DNA of 64,000 nucleotides, from the NCBI GenBank assembly GCA_947462335.1, contig OX381710.1, positions 37,137,204 through 37,201,203 of the forward strand, written 5' to 3'. How positions within the stretch are numbered: position 1 is the first letter of the stretch; each line of letters starts with the position of its first letter. The notes beneath the pieces are model-generated. The model made no database searches and was not told where the DNA came from. It saw only the letters and a program-made list of their open reading frames with translations. This document shows, piece after piece, positions 35,550-46,177 of this stretch. Source of the DNA: Harmothoe impar. Taxonomy: Eukaryota; Annelida; Polychaeta; Phyllodocida; Polynoidae. Both the position numbers and the translations under genes were made by a program.

Positions 35550-35668
35550 TGTGGGAAAAGCATAACACATGAGGCCAGGATGTAGTTGAAGAGGTTTACT
35601 GATAGGTGGCAGCACTGTATGGTAACTCTCTAGTTCTCATACTTAACACTAGGTGGAGTGTTACCACA
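35550..35668 (-). repeat. 3' LTR of the Mag-like element
   Basis: 119 bp, apparently identical to the LTR at 41871-41989. A purine tract adjoins it on the internal side (35669-35680 on the complementary strand). Confidence 0.92.
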
Positions 35669-35957
35669 TCTCCCTTTTTAGGATAAAGGTACATATTCTT
35701 ATGATGACACTATACTCATGAAATGTCTAGTCTATGGTGTTTAGATATACTCTATAAGTGTTTGTAATGTTTGATAGCGGTAGGTCTCTTTAGGGCTGTC
35801 TTTGAATTAATGAATTCATGTATGGAATATCTATGGAAGTCTTTTGAATTTATGATATCTAGATGTTCTCTATTGAGATAACTCACATTGTGTTCTAGAG
35901 TCTTTCATTGGCAGACTGACCTCAGGACTCAGGGATTATTATGCCCATGAACACTTC

Positions 35958-38628
35958 TTAGAGGTCAAGCCTCTGTGGTGGGTTTATCGCCCTTCCTGAT
36001 TGACTCCTAGTGGTCATTCCTGTAGCGGCCTCTTGCAACGGTGTTCTGGGGGGAGAGGAAGGCTGTGGGCTTGGTAGGCTTGGTATGTCCTGCTGCGCCC
36101 TGTTGTCTCCAGTGTGCACCAAGGCTCCTCGATTGCGTGTTATTACTGAGCCTCTCTCTGTTTCTACCCGGTAGGCTCTGGGAGAAGCTGTCCTTTCCAC
36201 GACGGAACCATATCGGTCCTGGTCCCGTACCCAGACGCAGTCACCCTGTTCCAATACGCGTAAAGTAACTGTTCTATGGCGCCTGTTGTAGTTTTCTGCC
36301 ATCTTTTGCCTGTACATATTTTCGTTAGCCTTGACGGTCTCTTTATCATGGCCCTGATGCAGATGTGTGGTTGTTGTTGGCAGAGTGGTCCTGATGTTTC
36401 TCCCCATCGGGAGCTGACAGGGGGCTTGGGCCAAAAAAAAAAAAAGGTGTGTTTCAGGCAACCCGACCCTAGATTCCAAAAAGGGCAGCCCTAGCATTTT
36501 TTTCCCAATTTTGGAGAAATTTTTTTTTTTTTGATTTTTATTGTTTATTTTTCTCAAATTTTACTAATTCTTTCAAGAAAACAAGCTCCTAGTGACCTCA
36601 GGGGCCTGAATGATTGATTAACTTCAGAAAATGGCTTTTTAAGAGGAATATGCAATAACTTCTTGATATTCCTAGTCAATAGAGGAATTATTGAATTATT
36701 CTGGTGAGTCGCGAGTCGATTTCTCCATTCGCGACTCATTCCTGGTTCTCTCTATGTTAAAAAAAAAAAAAAAAAAAAAAAAATCCGACCTACCTACCCT
36801 AGAAATTCTGACCATGTTGCCTGAAACACACCTTTTTTTTTTTTTGGCCTTGGCCATTCTGCAGTGGTGCAGTGTGGTAGGCCAAGAATCCGAGGTGCTG
36901 GTCTACGTTCTTTCTCATGATATTCTTAGCAGTCTGAACTGCTCGCTCAGCTTCTCCGTTCCACTAAAGGTACATTGGTGAGGAGGTCACATGCGTAAAC
37001 CTATATTTCAGTTCAAAGTCCTTGAAGTCGCGGCATGAAAATTGTGGACCGTTGTCTGATACCACATAGTCAGGGATGCCATGTGTGCTGAAGACTGATT
37101 TTAATGTTTCAATGGCATGAGCTGATGTGGTTTGTAGCAGATGTCGGATCTCGATCCATCGAGAGTAGTAGTCTACTACATGTACTACTATATACACCTT
37201 TTTATCCAGTTCAAATAGGTCTGTACCGACCCTTACCCAGGCATAGGATGGGAAAGAAGATGGGAGAAGCGGTTCTTCGCGTTCTGGATGGTGTACAGCG
37301 CAGATGTGGCAAAGATTGCACATTGCCTCGATCTGTTTGCTGCTTAGTGGCCACCATACACTCTGCATGGCCCGAGCTCGGCACTTGGTGACACCAAGGT
37401 GGCCTTGGTGTAGCTGCCCCAGTACCTCGAGCTGTAGGGCTTGAGGAATCACGATGCGGTCGTCGTACATCAATAGTTCATTTTTGAGTGTTAGGTGGTT
37501 TCTTTTCTCCCAGTATGGACAGAGTAAGGGTTGCTGTGGCATGTATCCCGGCCATCCATTTTTGCAGTAGGACTTAACTTCGGTGCAGACAGCATCCTCG
37601 TCCTGTGCTCTGCATATTTGATGTAGTCGGACTTCTGTCGCTGGGAGGTACTTCACTGTGAAAGAAGCGAATTGTTCAACTTCTTTGATGAAGCTTATGT
37701 CCGAGGGTGATGGCTTATCGACTGGTGCTCTTGAGAGTGCATCCGCTGTCACCTGATCTTTGCCCTGAACATGGACTACTGTCGGGGCTAACCTCATCAT
37801 CCGTAGTCGGAACCTTAATATGCGTGGTGGCATACTTGAGAGGTCTTTTGATGCAAGTAGTGGGACCAGAGGCTTGTGATCAGTTTCCAGAGTGAACTGC
37901 ATACCTAAGACATAGTCGGAAAACTTCTCACATGCCCAGGTAGATGCAAGTGCTTCCTTTTCGATCGTGGCGTACCTCTGTTCTGTCTCACTTAGTGACC
38001 TTGATGCATAGTATACTGGTCTCCTGTCACCGTCTTGGTTGGCTTGAAGGAGGACCGCTCCGATACCATAGTCGCAAGCATCGGCTGCGACTATAGTCTT
38101 ACGGTTGGGGTCGTAGTGTGCCAGTGTTTCAGTCGATGTCATTTTGGCCTTGATCTTGTTAAAGGCATCTACTTCTGGTGTATCCCATGTCCACATTCTG
38201 TCTTTCCGAAGTAGCTGTCGTAACGGCTCGTTCAGTGATGCCAAATCTGGAATAAACTTGGCAAACTGGTTTACCATACCGTTGAACCGCTGTAATTCGG
38301 TGACGTTCGTTGGTGGGGGGAAGTCACAAATAGCTTTAACCTTGTTGGGGTCTCCTTGGATGCCCTCTCAGGTGATTACGTGCCCTAAGAAGGTTATAGT
38401 TGTCTTCCAGAACTCACACTTGTCATTAAGGGTGAGGCCTGCTGATCCCAGCCGTTCCAGGACTATCCTGACTCGGTCGTCATGTTCGGCCTGTGTAGGT
38501 GCATGTATAAGAACATCGTCCATGTGACAGACCACGCCGTCGAGTCCTTGTAGGATGCCTGACATGGTGTGCTGGAAGATCTCAGGTGCTGATGATATCC
38601 CGAAGGGGATTCGATTGAAGCAGTAGCG
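35958..38628 (-). pseudogene. RT, RNase H and integrase of the Mag-like element
   Basis: Continuing past the TGA at 38629, the same protein shows IPFGISSAPEIFQHTM and the catalytic CHMDDVLIH. After a second TGA (38368) comes a 437-codon stretch: FNGMVNQFAKFIPDLASL, an RNase H region with FTLETDHKPLVPLL and ADALSRAP, then integrase. The integrase zinc region has HQGHLGVTKCRARAM and CNLCHICAVH. The core has GTDLFEL, VVDYYSRWIEI and VVSDNGPQFSCRDF. A TAG at 36964 and a MITE (36430-36848) interrupt the C-terminal part, which resumes at about 36429 (QLPMGRNIRTTLP) and ends at 35958. Catalytic residues that can be checked are present, so decay is limited to nonsense codons and the insertion. Confidence 0.9.
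36430..36848. repeat. MITE inserted in the Mag-like integrase
   Basis: 419 bp with inverted ends GCCAAAAAAAAAAAAAGG and CCTTTTTTTTTTTTTGGC extended by gtgtgtttcaggcaac. Target duplication CTTGG is at 36425-36429 and 36849-36853. It has an internal A tract at about 36757-36782 and no coding frame. Confidence 0.85.
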
Positions 38629-41382
38629 TCAGAAGGGTGTTACAAACGTGGTTAGCAAGCGTGACCGACTGTCCAAGGGGACTTGCCAAAACCCCGAGAT
38701 GGCGTCAAGCTTGCTGAAGACTTGTGACCCTTTCAGCATTGCCAGCTTCTCGTCTACGGAGGCCATTGGGTGGATCTCACGTTGCACTGCTTTGTTGAGT
38801 GGTGTAAGATCAATGCAGATTCGCACCTTGCCATTATCCTTGGGGGCTATTACCATCCCAGAGCACCAAGCTGTTGGTTCCGTGACCTCTGAGATGACGC
38901 CCTGCTTTTTCATCGATTTAAGTTCTTGTTCAACCTGTTTGAGGAGTGGGTGTGCTACTGTTCGAGCTGTGTAGAGACACACTGGAACGGCATCTGGTAG
39001 AAGGGATATCCGGTATGGACTCTTGAGGCACCCGAGTCCCGTGAATAGTTGCGGGAACTCAGAGCGAAAGTCTGGCGATCCTTTTATGTTGTAGACTGAC
39101 TCCGCAGGTTTTAAGAGATTTAGCCTTTGACAAGCTGATTTACTTAGCAGGTTGTGCTTTTGTCTCCGCATGATGAATATGTCCTCCGTAATCGTACTAC
39201 CGTCCACTTTTAGCCGGGCCTTTGGAATGTGTCCTATGACACGGTCTGTCAGGTCTACGTTTCCGGCTCCGCGGAACTGTCTTCGGTTTGGTTGCGGCGG
39301 GAACATTTCGAGCCATGGTGTATGGTCTCCGATGATCGTAACGCCTGCTCCACTGTCAAGCTTGAACGTTGTAGCTTGCTTGTTGACGTGGAGGTCGACT
39401 GTCCAGAAATCACCTGCTGGCGCAACTTCTCCGAGGAAGGCGACGTCAACCGTGTCGCTATCTTCGACTTCATTGACGGATTTCGCGGCCCGGCATACTT
39501 TTGAGAAGTGTCCCATTTTCTTACATATTGTACACTTTGAGTTGTTGGCTGGGCAGGCTTTCCTTACATGGGAAGGCGTACTGCCACACCAGTGGCAGGC
39601 CTTGTTGCTGTTGTTGGAAGGTGGTTGAGTAGGTTTATTCCAGGTTTCCTTGCTTTTTGCCTTATGCTTGGACCGTCCCTGCATGTAGTCTACACTTGTT
39701 ACAGGTTTTGCCGACATCTGTTGTTTGTGGCTTCGTGAGAGTTCACTTGCACGCAGGCTTTCGATACAGCGGTTGAGATCAGGGACTGGACGTTCCTTCA
39801 GCAGGCGATCCCGTGTAGCTTCGTCTGTAGTCCCAATAACCAACCGGTCTCGGATTAAGCTGTCCTTGAGTGCTTCAAATTCACATGAAGCGGCCAGCTG
39901 TCGTAAGCGTATAACAAACTCGTCGACTGTGTCCTCCCTCTGAGTGAGCATGTTGAACTGTGTTGCTATGTTGAATTTATAACGTTTCATCGATTTAAGT
40001 TCTTGTTCAACCTGTTTGAGGAGTGGGTGTGCTACTGTTCGAGCTGTGTAGAGACACACTGGAACGGCATCTGGTAGAAGGGATATCCGGTATGGACTCT
40101 TGAGGCACCCGAGTCCCGTGAATAGTTGCGGGAACTCAGAGCGAAAGTCTGGCGATCCTTTTATGTTGTAGACTGACTCCGCAGGTTTTAAGAGATTTAG
40201 CCTTTGACAAGCTGATTTACTTAGCAGGTTGTGCTTTTGTCTCCGCATGATGAATATGTCCTCCGTAATCGTACTACCGTCCACTTTTAGCCGGGCCTTT
40301 GGAATGTGTCCTATGACACGGTCTGTCAGGTCTACGTTTCCGGCTCCGCGGAACTGTCTTCGGTTTGGTTGCGGCGGGAACATTTCGAGCCATGGTGTAT
40401 GGTCTCCGATGATCGTAACGCCTGCTCCACTGTCAAGCTTGAACGTTGTAGCTTGCTTGTTGACGTGGAGGTCGACTGTCCAGAAATCACCTGCTGGCGC
40501 AACTTCTCCGAGGAAGGCGACGTCAACCGTGTCGCTATCTTCGACTTCATTGACGGATTTCGCGGCCCGGCATACTTTTGAGAAGTGTCCCATTTTCTTA
40601 CATATTGTACACTTTGAGTTGTTGGCTGGGCAGGCTTTCCTTACATGGGAAGGCGTACTGCCACACCAGTGGCAGGCCTTGTTGCTGTTGTTGGAAGGTG
40701 GTTGAGTAGGTTTATTCCAGGTTTCCTTGCTTTTTGCCTTATGCTTGGACCGTCCCTGCATGTAGTCTACACTTGTTACAGGTTTTGCCGACATCTGTTG
40801 TTTGTGGCTTCGTGAGAGTTCACTTGCACGCAGGCTTTCGATACAGCGGTTGAGATCAGGGACTGGACGTTCCTTCAGCAGGCGATCCCGTGTAGCTTCG
40901 TCTGTAGTCCCAATAACCAACCGGTCTCGGATTAAGCTGTCCTTGAGTGCTTCAAATTCACATGAAGCGGCCAGCTGTCGTAAGCGTATAACAAACTCGT
41001 CGACTGTGTCCTCCCTCTGAGTGAGCATGTTGAACTGTGTTGCTATGTTGAATTTATAACGTTCCATCAGCACATGCCGTTGAGGAATAAAATGAGCTTT
41101 TAGCTCTGCGAGGATTTTCACATGGTTCTTCTTGTCGGCTTCCGATAGCGATGGCAGACTCTTCATGACTTTTTGACACGCAATACCCATGAGTGCACAA
41201 AGTTTTGCTGAAACAAGTTCTGCTCCCTCAGGGCTTGGACTGCCATCCTCCTTTTTTAATTGTTTTTGGAGCTGTGTTGCAAGGAAGTAGTAGCCCCAGC
41301 TACTCTCAAAGTCCTTCCAGTTCTCCGCCACGTCACATTGAAGTACCATAGGTGGTGGGGTTGGAACGTGATATGTTGCCAT
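38629..41382 (-). CDS. Gag-protease-RT frame of the Mag-like element, with internal duplication
   Basis: A 917-codon frame starts at the ATG at 41382 (MATYHVPTPPPMVLQCD) with a Mag-type capsid start (NWKDFESSWGYYFLATQL). Two knuckles follow, CHWCGSTPSHVRKAC and CTICKKMGHFSKVC, then the protease active site FKLDSGAGVTIIGD. The segment from RYKFNIATQF through LLKQVEQELKSMK, including both knuckles and the protease, then occurs again, identical and in frame (unit 1,077 bp). After the second copy, RT begins (GVISEVTEPTAWCSGMVIAP, VRICIDLTPLNK, KLDAISGFWQVPLD) and the frame stops at a TGA at 38629. It therefore codes for two proteases. A normal element would have one copy, giving a frame about 359 codons shorter. 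Confidence 0.9.
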   Translation of the reverse strand: MATYHVPTPPPMVLQCDVAENWKDFESSWGYYFLATQLQKQLKKEDGSPSPEGAELVSAKLCALMGIACQKVMKSLPSLSEADKKNHVKILAELKAHFIPQRHVLMERYKFNIATQFNMLTQREDTVDEFVIRLRQLAASCEFEALKDSLIRDRLVIGTTDEATRDRLLKERPVPDLNRCIESLRASELSRSHKQQMSAKPVTSVDYMQGRSKHKAKSKETWNKPTQPPSNNSNKACHWCGSTPSHVRKACPANNSKCTICKKMGHFSKVCRAAKSVNEVEDSDTVDVAFLGEVAPAGDFWTVDLHVNKQATTFKLDSGAGVTIIGDHTPWLEMFPPQPNRRQFRGAGNVDLTDRVIGHIPKARLKVDGSTITEDIFIMRRQKHNLLSKSACQRLNLLKPAESVYNIKGSPDFRSEFPQLFTGLGCLKSPYRISLLPDAVPVCLYTARTVAHPLLKQVEQELKSMKRYKFNIATQFNMLTQREDTVDEFVIRLRQLAASCEFEALKDSLIRDRLVIGTTDEATRDRLLKERPVPDLNRCIESLRASELSRSHKQQMSAKPVTSVDYMQGRSKHKAKSKETWNKPTQPPSNNSNKACHWCGSTPSHVRKACPANNSKCTICKKMGHFSKVCRAAKSVNEVEDSDTVDVAFLGEVAPAGDFWTVDLHVNKQATTFKLDSGAGVTIIGDHTPWLEMFPPQPNRRQFRGAGNVDLTDRVIGHIPKARLKVDGSTITEDIFIMRRQKHNLLSKSACQRLNLLKPAESVYNIKGSPDFRSEFPQLFTGLGCLKSPYRISLLPDAVPVCLYTARTVAHPLLKQVEQELKSMKKQGVISEVTEPTAWCSGMVIAPKDNGKVRICIDLTPLNKAVQREIHPMASVDEKLAMLKGSQVFSKLDAISGFWQVPLDSRSRLLTTFVTPF
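38911..41063. repeat. Exact 1,077-bp tandem duplication within the Mag-like element
   Basis: Two adjoining copies, about 38911-39987 and 39988-41063, with no difference found in the parts compared. The outer junctions share only two or three T residues with the inner one, so microhomology or replication slippage is likely. The length divides by three. Confidence 0.9.
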
Positions 41383-41870
41383 TTTGTCCCTATATGCTGG
41401 TATTGAGTTTTAAAAATGAAATGACCTGTACCAGTGCTGTTGTAATGAAGGTGTAAAGTGTTGCCTGATTCCTTTGCCCCTTTTCCATATACTACTTACT
41501 AGTAAAATTGGCCAGGGGTGGTTTTAGACAGGAATTTGGCTTGTACAAACACAATCAAAGTACATGTACACATCTTACAGTGTCAAAGTTCAATGTTCAA
41601 TAGTTTCCAGCAAGTTCCAGGGTGTAAATAGGCATAGAATGCTCTAAATGTCAGTATTCAGACCATGTGCTCTCCAAATCCTTTGTTCTCCTGTGTATGT
41701 GTGAGTGGGTCTGAGCAGTACTCCAAGTCATGCTCACTGTAAAGAATCTTGAGTAGATGGGCTCTGCATTCTTTTTCCAGTAGTTGCTTGAATTGCTCAT
41801 AGATCAACCTGACTAGTTTTTAAAGTTTGTACTTAGCTTTAGTTAGGTGTAATCCCAGTTTCTGTCACCA

Positions 41871-41989
41871 TGTGGGAAAAGCATAACACATGAGGCCAGG
41901 ATGTAGTTGAAGAGGTTTACTGATAGGTGGCAGCACTGTATGGTAACTCTCTAGTTCTCATACTTAACACTAGGTGGAGTGTTACCACA
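41871..41989 (-). repeat. 5' LTR of the Mag-like element
   Basis: 119 bp with TGTGG/CCACA ends, apparently identical to 35550-35668. LTRs this short are usual for the group. Confidence 0.92.
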
Positions 41990-42450
41990 GATAGTTTCTT
42001 TTTGGAACATCTGACAACTGAAGTAGCAAGAGTTCAACATTCCTTACATATATAAGTGACCGGTTTGATAGAGCAAGCTGTTCATTGTCTGAAGAATTTG
42101 TAACAAGGGAAAAGGGACCTCCATGCGGGATTTTAGGTATCAATTGTGGGCACTAGAGGCCTCCATATAGCCAAATAGGTTCAAAATATGACCAACGAAA
42201 AAAATCGATACCAATTTTTGATGTAGAATACAATAGGCCACTTTAGAAATTTCCATTTTTGGTGAAAATCTTCCATTTTTGGAATGTAAAAGGAACGTTT
42301 TTTTGGCCTAAAGATGGAAACAGAATTTTTATTCTAAATTCAAACAGATCCAAGATCAATTGGCAGAAGACCCAATAAGGATTTTTATGGTGAAAACAGA
42401 ATATAAATATCATTTTAAGTTCAAAAACTGTGACAGAATGTTTGAAAAAG
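41990..42450. other. Short unassigned spacer
   Basis: AT-rich sequence with no coding signal or repeat that I recognise. Confidence 0.5.
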
Positions 42451-43656
42451 CCCTAGTAGCAAGCCTGCACGGGGCCAATTTGGTTTTAGCTCGGATTGGC
42501 TGTTTGAAGTCGGGCAAAACGGAGCTGGGTTTCATGTTGGGCAGATGGCTGGGCTGAAGTGTGGCCCCGATCGGGCTGCCCATTTTGGGCTCAGATCAGT
42601 TTCAAAGCGGGCTGCCCGATTTGGGCTCAGATCAGTTTCAAAGAGGGCTACCCGCTTAAAATTTGGGTTCATGTTGGCCAGATGACAGGAAACCCGTCCA
42701 AAACCCGTTCTGAGCCCAATTCGGGCAGCCCACTTGGGGCCACACCAAAACCCAGTGCCCTAAACCAACGGGCACCCGTCGGTTAGCCCACTCTGGGCCG
42801 ATGAGGGCTTAGGTTGGGTTTGGACAGGGCAACTGGTCTAATAGTTCTGATGATTGACACCAGATGTCACTACCATACAATATCTAGAGTTTTCCAACAA
42901 AGCCAGATGAAATTGACATTATATAATAATACAATAAAATGTTAAAGTGATGTAGAATAGGAAACAATAAATTTATAGATGTTCTCACAGTTTGGAAATA
43001 AGATAGAATATATATTTGAATGATGGAAAGGAGGTTCTCTAAGCAGCTATCCAGTGTAAACGCTATTTCTGTGGCATTACAATCTTAATACAAGACTCAT
43101 GTGCCCCATGTAGGTATGAACTATGGCTTTGAAGGCCAATGTGCACCATAGACACTTGTCTATGCTGCATGTGGCTCAAACCTGATGATAATAGGCCTGC
43201 TTGATACTTCCATTATTGGGTAGGAAGAGTATGATTATGCCTTGGGTTGATTCGCAGGACCTAGGATATCTGGTTCAACAAATACAAGAAATCATTGGAG
43301 AATGATTGAATAGATTCTAAAAACCCATAATTATCCGATCTCAGCCCGCTTTCAACCCGTCCAAAAACCGATCTAAGCCCGCTTTCAACCCGTCCAAAAA
43401 CCGATCTAAACCCACTTTCAGCCCGTCCAAAAACCAATCTGAGCCCAAAGTGGGAAGCCCGTCACAAAACTGATCTGAGCCCAAAGTGGGCTTCCCGTCC
43501 AAAACCCGATCTGCGCCCAACATGGGAAGCCCCCACGGGGCCAGACCAAAGCCCAGTGCCCTAAACCGACGGGGGCCCGTCGGTTAGCCCACTCCGGGCC
43601 AGACTTGCAAACACAGTCTGGTCCCGTCCGGGGCCACAGTGTGTTTGCTACTAGGG
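42451..43656 (+). mobile_element. CCCTAGTAGCAA TIR element, copy A
   Basis: 1,206 bp with inverted ends CCCTAGTAGCAA and TTGCTACTAGGG. GC-rich sub-terminal regions at both ends contain repeated units such as gggctgcccgatttgggctc and tttcaacccgtccaaaaacc, around an AT-rich middle. There is no transposase frame. The frames that translate as FLDGLKAGLDR repeats are by-products of the 30-bp tandem units at about 43340-43530. Copy B lies at 44557-45660 in reverse orientation. Confidence 0.85.
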
Positions 43657-44411
43657 AGATTGAATATTTGCACTTGTGAAAAGAATCATATAGAGATAGC
43701 CTTAAAACAAAGAAAGACCCTTTTCCCTCAACTTTGCACAGATGTCTATCAACAATAGAATTTGTCATACTGTTGATCTTACATTGATCTCTGGAAGAAG
43801 AATTGCAAGAAAAACAGCATGCAACAACTGCAAGAAAAGCAGCATGCAATCCGTCCCCAAGGAATTCCAGGGAACTTGTCAGTGATCATTCTCACCCTAG
43901 GCACTGGTCAAGGAGAAAACAGATCCCACACAGAACTTTACAGAAAACCTTCGAGAAGTGAGTACTATGCATCCCAACATCTTCCATGCAACTCCCAGCT
44001 ACTGCTATACTGGTTCTATCATGATTGCCGCGAGTGTAGAAAAAACTGAAGAAATTGGAGGGTAACATGAATTGGGAAATATGCTTGCATATTACCGAGA
44101 ACAAGCCAAAACTAAACCGGTTTACAACAACCTGAAAGTTGAGTCTTTCCTTCAGTAAGTCAATGCCATTGACAGCTCCACCCCTAGAAGAAGGTGTATC
44201 AAAAGATGAAGAGACTCAAGGGCAAGCTGATTTCAACAACACATCAAAGTTGGCAATGAAACTATGGAGACAGCCAAAGAGATTGCAGACTCAATTGCCA
44301 ATCACTTTGGCAGGGTCTCATCTAGTGCCAACCATAGAGATGAGTTTCGCCAGCACAAACAAAGCGAAGATATGACATCCCTGAACTTGCAAACAAAAAC
44401 AAAATCAACGA

Positions 44412-44556
44412 CCCAGCTAACAAGAAAACGTTATTTTACGTCCAAATAGCGTTGTAAAACGTCGTATAACGTTATGCCATAGTAAGGATCCGTAGAGAAA
44501 CGTTATATAACGTTATATAACGTTATAAAATGTTGTATAACGTTTTTTGTTCACTG
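44412..44556. repeat. AACGTT-rich MITE
   Basis: It begins CCCAGCTAACAAGAAAACGTT and has many aacgttat units. It ends aacgttttttgttcactg, which is roughly the inverse of its start. A relative is at about 35190-35353. Confidence 0.6.
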
Positions 44557-45660
44557 CCCTAGTAGCAAACACACTGTGGCCCCGGACGGGGCCAGACTGT
44601 GTTTGCAAGTCTGGCCTGGAGTGGGCTAACCGACGGGCTCCCGTCGGTTTAGGGCACTGGGCTTTGGTCTGGGCTTTGGACGGGCTGAAAGTGGGTTTAG
44701 ATCGGTTTTTGGACGGGTTGAAAGCGGGCTTAGATCGTTTTTTGGACGGGTTGAAAGTGGGCTAAGATCGGATAATTATGGGTTTTTAGAATCTATTCAA
44801 TCATTCTCCAATGATTTCTTGTATTTGTTGAACCAGATATCCTAGGTCCTGCTAATCAACCCAAGGCATAATCATACTCTTCCTACCCAATAATGGAAGT
44901 ATCAAGCAGGCCTATTATCATCAGGTTTGAGCCACATGCAGCATAGACAAGTGTCTATGGTGCACATTGGCCTTTAACCCCTTCCACGCGGTAAGCCAAT
45001 ATATTGCACAAAATTGCATTGAGTAACAAGAAACCCAGTGGTGAAAGGGTTAAAGCCATAGTTCATACCTACATGGGGCACATGAGTCTTGTATTAAGAT
45101 TGTAATGCCACAGAAATAGTGTTTACACTGGATAGCTGCTTAGAGAACCTCCTTTTCATCATTCAAATATATATTCTATCTTATTTCCAAACTGTGAGAA
45201 CATCTTTTTATTGTTTCCTATTCTTCATCACTTTAACATTTTATTGTATTATTATATAATGTCAATTTAATCTGGCTTTGTTGGAAAACTCTAGATATTG
45301 TATGGTAGTGACATCTGGTGTCAATCATCAGAACTATTAGACCAGTTGCCCTGTCCAAACCCAACCTCAGCCCTCATTGGCCCGGAGTGGGCTAACCGAC
45401 GGGCGCCCGTTGGTTTAGGGCACTGGGTTTTGGTGTGGCCCCAAGTGGGCTGCCCGAATTGGGCTCAGAACGGGTTTTGGACGGGTTTCCTGTCATCTGG
45501 CCAACATGAACCCAACATGAACCCAAAGCGGGTAGCCCTCTCGGGGCCACATTTCAGCCCAGCCATCTGCCCAACATGAAACCCAGCTCAGTTTTGCCCG
45601 ACTTCAAACAGCCAATCCGAGCTAAAACCAAATTGGCCCCGTGCGGGCTTGCTACTAGGG
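44557..45660 (-). mobile_element. CCCTAGTAGCAA TIR element, copy B (inverted relative to A)
   Basis: 1,104 bp and highly similar to the reverse complement of 42451-43656, with the same CCCTAGTAGCAA ends. It carries an 80-bp TTAA-flanked MITE (44974-45053) absent from copy A, and lacks some of the tandem units of A. It sits inside the LINE fragment of 43657-45810, next to an AACGTT-rich repeat. Confidence 0.85.
44974..45053. repeat. Small TTAA-flanked MITE within copy B
   Basis: It starts TTAACCCCTTCCACGCGG and ends GTGGTGAAAGGGTTAA. The matching position in copy A is empty. TTAA duplication and TTAACCC ends are typical of piggyBac-type MITEs. Confidence 0.8.
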
Positions 45661-46177
45661 CGGGGAGGACTACAACAAGCTCATGAGCTGCAGCATGCCG
45701 TCATCCAGGCAAAAGATACATCTCAGGGCCCTGAAGATATCCACTCCCAGATGTTGAAGCACCTACCAGAGCACCAGCTGGAGCTGCTCCTGGATATTTT
45801 CAACAACATCAAAAATACACTTGACAATCAGAGAGACAAGGAAATTAATCCAAAAAAATGAAACTTTGGTTAAGGCCCTTGACATTGTATTGAAAAACAA
45901 CAATTTCCAATACAATGGTGACAACTACCTACAAATAAGTGGGACAGCAATGGGTACCTGTGTGGCACCATATGCTAACCTGTTTATGACAGCCCTGGAG
46001 GAGAGACTGATAGAAAACTATCACCTCAAACCTAGGGTGTGGTACAGATACATAGACGACATCTTCTTCATCTGGGATCATGGTGAAGATGAAATGAAAA
46101 AATGGCTGGCTTACTTAAACAGTGAGCATGAATCCATTAAATTCAATATACGAAATCCTGACGGACACCAGCTATAG

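Larger units (their letters stand above)
35550..41989 (-). mobile_element. Mag-like Ty3/gypsy LTR retrotransposon
   Basis: A 6.44-kb element on the minus strand with 119-bp LTRs (5' at 41871-41989, 3' at 35550-35668; TGTGG to CCACA). The flanking 5-mers gacag and gatag match at four of five positions. After the 5' LTR comes a primer-binding-like TGGTGACAGAAACTGGGAT, and before the 3' LTR a purine tract AAAAAGGGAGA. One long gag-pro-RT frame starts at 41382; RNase H, integrase and a C-terminal tail follow to 35958. Two zinc knuckles and the short LTRs fit the Mag lineage. It is young but disabled: three nonsense codons (38629, 38368, 36964), a 419-bp insertion (36430-36848) and an internal duplication. 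The two LTRs look identical by eye. Confidence 0.93.
43657..45810 (+). pseudogene. LINE-3 of the window: non-LTR remnant split by two insertions
   Basis: Only the linker before RT is visible. The pieces VNAIDSSTPRRR and METAKEIADSIANHFGRVSS lie at about 44155-44340, and IQAKDTSQGPEDIHSQMLKH lies at 45690-45770. The latter corresponds to the conserved AKDTSPGPDxIHNxMLKHLP start of RT in Jockey-type LINEs. Between them sit the AACGTT-rich repeat (44412-44556) and TIR copy B (44557-45660). Several frame changes are present. Downstream the LINE is replaced by a Penelope-like RT. Confidence 0.7.

Noticed and set aside
39152..40705. 158-codon plus-strand frames at 39152-39628 and 40229-40705
   Set aside because: They lie antisense to the Mag-like gag-protease frame and repeat only because of the 1,077-bp duplication.
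43341..43849. Minus-strand frames with LDGLKAGLDRFLDG repeats as a repeat protein
   Set aside because: They are 30-bp tandem units in the sub-terminal region of a TIR element, with stops and a mirrored copy at 44.7 kb.
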